A stretch of 32,215 nt of DNA, taken from assembly GCA_001513385.1 (NCBI GenBank), contig LFTK01000100.1, positions 4,340 through 36,554 of the forward strand, written 5' to 3'. Positions 25,745 through 32,215 of this stretch are shown here, piece after piece. The notes below the pieces were generated by a model. That model had not been told where the DNA came from and searched no databases. It worked only from the letters and a program-made list of their open reading frames with translations. A program made the position numbers and the translations under genes. Position 1 is the stretch's first letter; the number at the start of each line of letters is the position of its first letter. The DNA comes from Clostridiales bacterium DTU064 (GTDB taxonomy: Bacteria; Bacillota; Clostridia; Oscillospirales; CAG-272).

Positions 25745-27445
25745 ATGAAGAAATTTAGCGGCATTATGGCAAAACTGAAAGATGCAGCAAAAACGGCAAA
25801 AAAGTACGTGCCGCGTGCCGTTGCCGTTTTGGTTTTCATGCTCATTTGCGCTATCGTGCTTTTATACCGCGAAGGATATTTCGACATCGCATATATAACA
25901 CGTTATTCGGGTAACGATACAGAGGATAGAGAAACCGATAAAGGAAAAGAAACAGAAACCGATACCGGCACCGATACCGGCAAAGTAACTACCGATACTG
26001 ATACAAACACGGGCGCGGACACAACAACCGATACAGACTCTTCCGGTGGCGGTGATGATAACCCTGACAACCCGCCTGAAGTGTTGTTTTTGCCTTGTGC
26101 AGAGCTAACGGAAAAGGGTTATAAGCTCTCATACAATGACTGGGAGCCGGGGGGAAACTGGGTTCTTGCCGAAGCCGACCTTGATTTACCCGACTATTTT
26201 TCTTCAAGAATGCAAGAAAAGTATAAGGTTCACTACAAAGCGCCAAAAGACTATGCAATGTTTGAGCCTGTTTACGAATACTATCTTGCAAAAAAACCGG
26301 CTGTATCGCTTTACATGGGCTATATAATCGTCGAAACGGACAGCGAAAATATCGTAAACATTTTCTCGTCAGATGGCAAAGCGCTTGGCTCTTATGACGA
26401 AACAAAAATAAATCCCGCTTTTTGCCGTGACACAGCCGACAGACCGCTTTTCATTTATAAGGACGCGTATTATTACCTTGATGCAAAAAACAAGCGGTTC
26501 GTCGAGAGCGATTATAACCCCAAAACTGATAGCCGCGGTGTCCGCTTTGACTATACGCCGGACTACGGCAAGTCCGATACTGCGAGGAAGTTCATTTATA
26601 AAACAGAAGTCGTCAATGTTTATGAACCAATTGAAGGGGCCATTGATGACGAAGGTTATCAGCTTGCCTATGTAATACCGACGCCCGTATACCGCTTCGC
26701 GCTTGCAAACACGAATGGCACTGCGATAACAGGTTATGATTACTACGGCGCTTACCCCTTTCACGAAGGGCGTGCTGCCGTTGTTGACGCCGACGGATTT
26801 CTTTACTATATCAACCGCAATGGCACTGTCGCCATAAGAACCGGCGTAATAAGGCGCGACAAACGCCTTGCGCGCTCAGTATATGACTTCTATATGGAGC
26901 CCCTGACCGACGGTCCTGAATCAATCGGATTTCTTTATTTTGAACATGGTCTGACACGCGCAAGGGTTTTAAGCCTCGACTACTACAATTACTTCACCGA
27001 TAAAAAGATGTCAGTCATAAACGACACTGACATTATGATATATGCGAATGGTAAAGAGTTCGAGATACCGACGGGCTATGACGTTATTGCTTATTCCTCC
27101 GGGATGATACTGCTCAAACGCGACGGTAAATACGGCTACATGAGCTACACCGGCGCCTGGATTGTCCAGCCGACGCTTTCTTATGCCGAGCCGTTTTATG
27201 AAGGTCTTGCCGTCATCGGTGACGGAAAAGGAAACTACGCTTTGATTGACACAAAAGGCAATTTTGTTATTCCCTACGGTGTTTTTTCATATATATCAAA
27301 CGCATCAACAGGTGTTATCGCTGCATACAGCGGCGGATACACAACTCCCTACCCAAACCCAAACGCAAACACTCAGCAAAACAATAATAACAGCCCCGTA
27401 TCAGACGGCTGGCACATCCTATATAAAATGAAAGCAGGCGGCTGA
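25745..27445 (+). CDS. Membrane-anchored WG-repeat-like surface protein with Thr/Asp-rich linker
   Basis: N-terminal TM; ETDTGTDTGKVTTDTDTNTGADTTTDTD linker; WG-like units (GYDYYGAYPFHEGRAAVVDADGFLYYINRNGT, GKYGYMSYTGAWIVQP, YEGLAVIGDGKGNYALIDTKGNFVIPYG). Confidence 0.75.
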   Translation: MKKFSGIMAKLKDAAKTAKKYVPRAVAVLVFMLICAIVLLYREGYFDIAYITRYSGNDTEDRETDKGKETETDTGTDTGKVTTDTDTNTGADTTTDTDSSGGGDDNPDNPPEVLFLPCAELTEKGYKLSYNDWEPGGNWVLAEADLDLPDYFSSRMQEKYKVHYKAPKDYAMFEPVYEYYLAKKPAVSLYMGYIIVETDSENIVNIFSSDGKALGSYDETKINPAFCRDTADRPLFIYKDAYYYLDAKNKRFVESDYNPKTDSRGVRFDYTPDYGKSDTARKFIYKTEVVNVYEPIEGAIDDEGYQLAYVIPTPVYRFALANTNGTAITGYDYYGAYPFHEGRAAVVDADGFLYYINRNGTVAIRTGVIRRDKRLARSVYDFYMEPLTDGPESIGFLYFEHGLTRARVLSLDYYNYFTDKKMSVINDTDIMIYANGKEFEIPTGYDVIAYSSGMILLKRDGKYGYMSYTGAWIVQPTLSYAEPFYEGLAVIGDGKGNYALIDTKGNFVIPYGVFSYISNASTGVIAAYSGGYTTPYPNPNANTQQNNNNSPVSDGWHILYKMKAGG

Positions 27446-27520
27446 TTCATAAACGCATTTATATCAGTCATACATTTCCAACAAATTTATGTATCGCCGC
27501 ACTGGCATAAGTATAAAACA

Positions 27521-29428
27521 ATGATTAGCAGCACTTTTGATAATAAATGTGAGGTTGCTGTCGTCGGCGCAGGCCACGCGGGCATTGAAGCAGCTCTTGC
27601 CTGCGCACGTCTTGGCGTCGACACTGTACTTTTTACCCTCTCACTTGATGCCGTTGCCAATATGCCATGCAACCCTTCAATCGGCGGCACCGGCAAAGGC
27701 CATCTTGTATATGAAATTGACGCGCTTGGCGGCGAAATGGGAGCTGCCGCCGACAAGGCAACACTCCAAAGCCGCACCCTTAACTTGAGCAAAGGCAGCG
27801 CCGTCCATTCAAAGCGCATACAAGCTGACCGCACCCTTTATAAAAGCATAATGCTTGAGACACTGCAGAAAGAGCCAAAGCTGCGTCTCGTACAATCTGA
27901 GGTTGTTGGCATTGAGATTAAGGATGGGCGTGTTTGTGCCCTTACAACGCGTCTTGGCGCGCGCTGGGAGGTAAAAGCTGTCGTTCTTTCTTGCGGCACG
28001 TATCTCCGCTCTGAAGTTTTTATTGGCGATGTTCATTACCCATCCGGCCCTGATAGTCAGCTTCCATCCACACTTCTGACACAATCCTTACTTGATGCCG
28101 GCGTGCGCCTTATGCGGTTTAAAACGGGCACACCTCCGCGCGTCTCAAGGCGATCGGTTGATTTTTCCTCCCTTGAACTGCAAAACGGCGAAGCTGATCC
28201 CGTGCCGTTTTCATTCCGCACAAACAGGGACTACATGAGCTCGCGACCGACGCTTCCCTGCTATGTTGTTTATACAAACGAAAAAACACACAATATAATA
28301 AGGGAAAATCTCAAGCGCTCAGCGCTTTTTTCAGGTAAAATACATGGCGTCGGACCGCGCTATTGCCCAAGTATTGAGGACAAGCTCGTTCGCTTTGCCG
28401 ATAAGGAGCGCCACCAGATTTTCATTGAGCCTATGGGCGCCAACACGGACGAAATCTACCTCTCCGGCTTTTCAACATCAATGCCTGTTGATGTGCAGGA
28501 GAAAATGGTGCGCTCCCTCCCCGGATTTGAGCACGCACACATAACGCGGTACGCTTATGCAATTGAATATGACTGTGCTGACCCGACGCAACTTTTGCCT
28601 ACGCTTGAGTTTAAAGAAATACGTGGCCTTTTCGGCGCAGGACAGTTCAACGGAACATCAGGTTATGAGGAAGCGGCAGCGCAGGGACTTATCGCCGGAA
28701 TCAACGCAGCAGCTTCCGTTTTAGGGCGTGAGCCGCTTGTACTTGGCCGCTCAACGTCATATATCGGCATTTTAATAGATGACCTTGTTACAAAAGGAAC
28801 AAACGAACCGTACAGAATCATGACTTCGCGCTCGGAATACCGCCTTTATATGCGGCAGGATAATGCCGATGAGCGCCTGACTGAATACGGGCACGCTGTC
28901 GGTCTTATATCTGATGAGCGCTATGCAGCTTTCAAGGAAAAGCAGAGGGCGATAAAAGCAGAAATTGAGCGGTTATTATCTGTAACGGTGCCGCCATCAG
29001 ATGCTCTTGCAAAAATCCTTGCCGAAAGAGGCTCTTCCCCCGTCACGACGGGCATAAAACTTGCTGACCTATTGCGCCGCCCGGAGCTTGACTATGAGTC
29101 GCTCTCACCGGTTGACCCTTCGCGTCCCACGTTGCCTGCGGGAGCCGCTAAAACCGTCGAAACGACGATAAAATACGAAGGGTATATTAAAAAACAGCTT
29201 GAAGCTATTGAACATCAGCGTGCGCGTGAGGGCAAATTATTGCCCCCCGATATCGACTACTCATCAATACGCGGTCTGCGCATTGAAGCTGCGCAAAAGC
29301 TTTCAAAAATACGTCCGATTTCAATCGGGCAGGCAGCAAGAATCAGCGGCGTAAGCCCTGCTGACATATCAGTTCTTCTTATATATCTTGAATCAAAAAA
29401 AGGTAAGACGCAAAGTGATATCACCTGA
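27521..29428 (+). CDS. mnmG: tRNA uridine-5-carboxymethylaminomethyl(34) synthesis enzyme MnmG (GidA)
   Basis: VVGAGHAGIEAALACARLG FAD motif, NPSIGGTGKGHLVYEIDALGGEMG, RFKTGTPPRV, SGYEEAAAQGLIAGINAA. Confidence 0.97.
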   Translation: MISSTFDNKCEVAVVGAGHAGIEAALACARLGVDTVLFTLSLDAVANMPCNPSIGGTGKGHLVYEIDALGGEMGAAADKATLQSRTLNLSKGSAVHSKRIQADRTLYKSIMLETLQKEPKLRLVQSEVVGIEIKDGRVCALTTRLGARWEVKAVVLSCGTYLRSEVFIGDVHYPSGPDSQLPSTLLTQSLLDAGVRLMRFKTGTPPRVSRRSVDFSSLELQNGEADPVPFSFRTNRDYMSSRPTLPCYVVYTNEKTHNIIRENLKRSALFSGKIHGVGPRYCPSIEDKLVRFADKERHQIFIEPMGANTDEIYLSGFSTSMPVDVQEKMVRSLPGFEHAHITRYAYAIEYDCADPTQLLPTLEFKEIRGLFGAGQFNGTSGYEEAAAQGLIAGINAAASVLGREPLVLGRSTSYIGILIDDLVTKGTNEPYRIMTSRSEYRLYMRQDNADERLTEYGHAVGLISDERYAAFKEKQRAIKAEIERLLSVTVPPSDALAKILAERGSSPVTTGIKLADLLRRPELDYESLSPVDPSRPTLPAGAAKTVETTIKYEGYIKKQLEAIEHQRAREGKLLPPDIDYSSIRGLRIEAAQKLSKIRPISIGQAARISGVSPADISVLLIYLESKKGKTQSDIT

Positions 29429-30164
29429 AGATATTATATCTCTTTTAAAGCAAAACGGCATGATCGGGATGCCATATACGGATGACCCCAAAAAAACGGC
29501 TTCCATACTTGCCCGATTCGCCGGTTATCTTGTTGAGGAAAATGAAAAATACAACCTCACCGCCATCACAGCGCCTGAGGATATACTCTTAAAGCATTTC
29601 GCAGATTCCCTGACAGCGGCATATTTTATCCCGCAGGGCGGGTCTGTGCTCGATGTTGGCAGCGGAGCCGGCTTTCCTGCCGTTCCCCTTGCCGCCGCAC
29701 GGTCAGATGCCAGCATTATGGCGCTTGATTCATCAGAAAAGAAAACATCGTTTATCACAGCATCGGCCGAGCTTTTCGGAATAGGTAACCTGCACGCTAT
29801 AAATGCCCGTGCAGAGGATGTTTTTCGCTCATCCGAGCGCGGCGGGCGGGAATTCCGCGAACGCTTTGATATGGTAGTATCGCGCGCCGTTGCGTCAATA
29901 CGCATTTTGGCAGAGCTTTGCTCGCCTTTTGTACGCATAGGCGGGGTGTTTTTAGCGATGAAAGGTCCAAACGCTATGGCGGAGATAACCGAAGCTGAAA
30001 ATGCCATCACCACAACAGGACTCCACCTTGAAAAAGCGCTGCCCGTAACGCTTGTTTATAATGATTTAACAGCGCTTCGCACGCTTGTTGTGTACCGCAA
30101 GGTATCACCGTGCCCTGCCACATACCCGCGCCGTTACCCGCAGATAATGAAAAACCCGCTGTAA
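29388..30164 (+). CDS. rsmG: 16S rRNA (guanine527-N7)-methyltransferase RsmG (GidB)
   Basis: YNLTAIT, KHFADSLTA, VLDVGSGAGFPAVPLA motifs; GTG 29415 (MISPEDIISLL) is an alternative start. Confidence 0.95.
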   Translation: MNQKKVRRKVISPEDIISLLKQNGMIGMPYTDDPKKTASILARFAGYLVEENEKYNLTAITAPEDILLKHFADSLTAAYFIPQGGSVLDVGSGAGFPAVPLAAARSDASIMALDSSEKKTSFITASAELFGIGNLHAINARAEDVFRSSERGGREFRERFDMVVSRAVASIRILAELCSPFVRIGGVFLAMKGPNAMAEITEAENAITTTGLHLEKALPVTLVYNDLTALRTLVVYRKVSPCPATYPRRYPQIMKNPL

Positions 30165-30281
30165 AGCTGTAAACTCCGACTTTGGCAGCGCCATCATTAT
30201 ATAAAAAAAGCACGCTGCTTCAGACTTGTCTCCACGAACTCCGAATTACTGGAGCAATAAGCACATATTCATAGCAAAATA

Positions 30282-30320
30282 AAGGGCTGTAGTATTTTTA
30301 AGTCTACTACAGCCTTTTTG
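30282..30320. terminator. Intrinsic terminator between convergent rsmG and pcrA
   Basis: 13-bp stem AAGGGCTGTAGTA / TACTACAGCCTTT (one G-U) with A-rich left and TTTTTGTTTT right. Confidence 0.88.
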
Positions 30321-30341
30321 TTTTATGGTTATACAATTTTT

Positions 30342-32215
30342 CTATTCTCCCGGGGTGAGATTTGCATACGAAGCCATCAGTTTTTTTGTACCGACCTCAT
30401 CAAACACAATCTCATACATAATATCCCCGCCAAAATCACTGACAGTTAAAACTTCGCCGCGCCCGAACTTTGAATGAAGAACTACGTCGCCTGCCTTAAA
30501 TGAATACTTCGGCGACGACGGCTTATTTTTCTGTGAAATCAAGCTGCTCGTGAAAAGATAACTTGCTTTACTGCCGCTTTTTTTGCTTCCACCGCTTCTA
30601 TCAACATCCGTCTTAAACCTGCCGGTGTACGAGCTTCGCCCATAATTTGAGCCATAGCCTCTTTCAGTGCCTGAGAAAGCCTCAAAATCGTCAAAGTCCA
30701 TTTCACTTTTGACCGGATACTCGCTCTCGAAATCTATACAATCCTTCTTAATCTCCTGTAAAAAGCGTGAAGGCTCACTGTTGAGTGTATAACCATATAG
30801 ACTTCGTTGCCGCGCATATGTCATATAAAGCTTTTTCTTCGCTCTTGTAATTGCAACATACGCAAGGCGTCTTTCTTCTTCAATATCTGCGTCGTTTTGA
30901 AGGGAGCGCTGGCCCGGGAAAATGTTTTCTTCCATGCCGGGCAGAAATACAACGGGAAATTCAAGCCCCTTTGAGCTGTGAATCGTCATTAAAACGACAG
31001 CATCGGCAGTCTCGTCGTATTTATCGACGTCTGTCACAAGCGCAGCTTCTTCAAGGAATCCTTCGAGGGACGCGTCCTCCTTTTTATCGTAGTCAACAGC
31101 CATTGATATGAGTGCATCAATATTTTCAAGCCTGTCGGCTTCCGCTTCACCTGCAGCTATAAGCATATCGCGATAGCCCGACAACTCCACTGTTCTGTCG
31201 ATAAGCTCGGCAACAGTTGATGTCCGTGCAAACTCGCGAAGCGTTTCTATGAGCGTTACAAAACTCTCAAGCGCCGGCGCCGCGCGTAAAAGAGCCGGGT
31301 AGTTTTTAGCATTTGATATTATTCTGTAAATGCTTGTCCCTTCAGCTGTCGCTATCAGCTCCGCCGCTTCTATAGTCGTCGCGCCAATCTTTCGCTTTGG
31401 CTCATTGATGATACGCTTCAGCCGCAGATTGTCGTCCGGGTTTCGCGCAAGGCTTATATAGGCTAAGATGTCGCGGACTTCCTTGCGGTCAAAGAAGCGA
31501 AGTGAACCGAGCAGGCGGTGAGGTATCTTCTTTCTTGAAAACGCCATTTCAAGCGGTGCTGACTGCGCGTTGACACGGTAAAGAACAGCAATATCGCGGT
31601 AGCTATATCCGCTCTCGACAAGTTTTACAATCTCCCGGCAGATGAAATCCGCCTCGCTGTTTTGGTCGATGAGCGCACGTACTTTGATTTTCTCACCATT
31701 CTCGCCCGCTGTCCACAATCTTTTCCCTTTGCGTCCGGTGTTGTTAGCAATAACACTGTTAGCAGCTTCAAGAATGGTCGATGTCGAACGGTAATTTTGC
31801 TCCAAGCGTACTATCCGCGCATCCTCATAACTTATGTCAAAGCCAAGGATGTTTTCTATTGTCGCCCCGCGGAATTTATATATGCTCTGGTCGTCGTCAC
31901 CGACAACCATGAGGTTACGATGCTCACCCGTCAGGAGATTTACAAGCACGAATTGTGCGTGGTTTGTGTCCTGATACTCATCGACTGATATATATCTGAA
32001 TCGGCGGCGATAGTAGTTGCGCACGTCTTCATGCTCAGATAAAAGCATCACCGTTTTAAGAATAATATCGTCAAAATCAACGGCATTTGACGCCGCAAGG
32101 CGCTCCTCATACATCTTGTATACCTGAGCTATGCGCGAAAGCCGGAAGTCTGCGCCGACATTTGCTGCATATTTTTCCGCTGTTTCAAGCCTGTCCTTCG
32201 CGCGGGAAATTTCGT
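30342..32215 (-). CDS. pcrA: ATP-dependent DNA helicase, PcrA/UvrD type, N-terminus cut by window end
   Basis: SVDEYQDTNHAQFVLVNLL, VVGDDDQSIYKFRGA, RLEQNYRST, VVLMTIHSSKGLEFPVVFLPG, RRLAYVAITRAKKKLY; C-terminal DVVLHSKFGRGEVL Tudor-like motif. Frame stays open from 32114 to 32215 (...EISRAKDRLETAEKYAANVGADFRLSRIAQVYK-M). Confidence 0.95.
   Translation of the reverse strand, partial: EISRAKDRLETAEKYAANVGADFRLSRIAQVYKMYEERLAASNAVDFDDIILKTVMLLSEHEDVRNYYRRRFRYISVDEYQDTNHAQFVLVNLLTGEHRNLMVVGDDDQSIYKFRGATIENILGFDISYEDARIVRLEQNYRSTSTILEAANSVIANNTGRKGKRLWTAGENGEKIKVRALIDQNSEADFICREIVKLVESGYSYRDIAVLYRVNAQSAPLEMAFSRKKIPHRLLGSLRFFDRKEVRDILAYISLARNPDDNLRLKRIINEPKRKIGATTIEAAELIATAEGTSIYRIISNAKNYPALLRAAPALESFVTLIETLREFARTSTVAELIDRTVELSGYRDMLIAAGEAEADRLENIDALISMAVDYDKKEDASLEGFLEEAALVTDVDKYDETADAVVLMTIHSSKGLEFPVVFLPGMEENIFPGQRSLQNDADIEEERRLAYVAITRAKKKLYMTYARQRSLYGYTLNSEPSRFLQEIKKDCIDFESEYPVKSEMDFDDFEAFSGTERGYGSNYGRSSYTGRFKTDVDRSGGSKKSGSKASYLFTSSLISQKNKPSSPKYSFKAGDVVLHSKFGRGEVLTVSDFGGDIMYEIVFDEVGTKKLMASYANLTPGE

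Noticed and set aside
27521-30164. mnmG/rsmG overlap as an unusual arrangement
   Set aside because: gidA-gidB linkage with short overlap is ordinary in bacteria.
1-32215. Mobile element, prophage, defence island or biosynthetic gene cluster
   Set aside because: No transposase, integrase, phage structural, toxin-antitoxin, restriction or NRPS/PKS/RiPP-like genes were recognisable; gene content is core metabolism, RNA modification and envelope.
1-32215. tRNA or rRNA genes
   Set aside because: No T-loop GGTTCGANNCC-type motif in a cloverleaf context and no rRNA-like segments were noticed in intergenic regions; a tRNAscan/Infernal run would be needed to be certain.

Overview
The window looks like chromosomal DNA from a Gram-positive, Clostridia/Oscillospiraceae-type bacterium; this assignment is inferred from gene content and gene order only. 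It is mostly housekeeping and cell-envelope genes: a glycerophosphodiester phosphodiesterase (cut by the window start) with an MFS transporter; an HtrA protease next to an OmpR-type response regulator and histidine kinase; prmC and a DUF1385 (yqhQ-like) gene; a run of cell-surface or secreted genes (LamG protein, a large metalloprotease-like/hexapeptide-helix/LamG protein, an SGNH lipoprotein); a LOG-family gene; a class I fumarate hydratase (two subunits) plus malic enzyme operon; a flavin reductase; rny and ymdB; galactokinase; walJ and rlmH; a WG-repeat-like protein; mnmG and rsmG; and a PcrA/UvrD helicase cut by the window end. I saw no CRISPR array, transposase, phage gene, tRNA or rRNA. 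I did not find a clear new defence or biosynthetic system. The best leads are (i) the multidomain surface protein at 10635-13412 and its convergent LamG neighbour, which has a perfect sigma-A promoter and a GGCGS-TM-KRK tail; (ii) several non-coding signals: a Fur-type 7-1-7 palindrome upstream of the MFS gene, a duplicated promoter/operator module upstream of the fumarase operon, structured leaders around rny and ymdB, and a 13-bp hairpin inside the start of walJ. Novelty cannot be judged without database searches.
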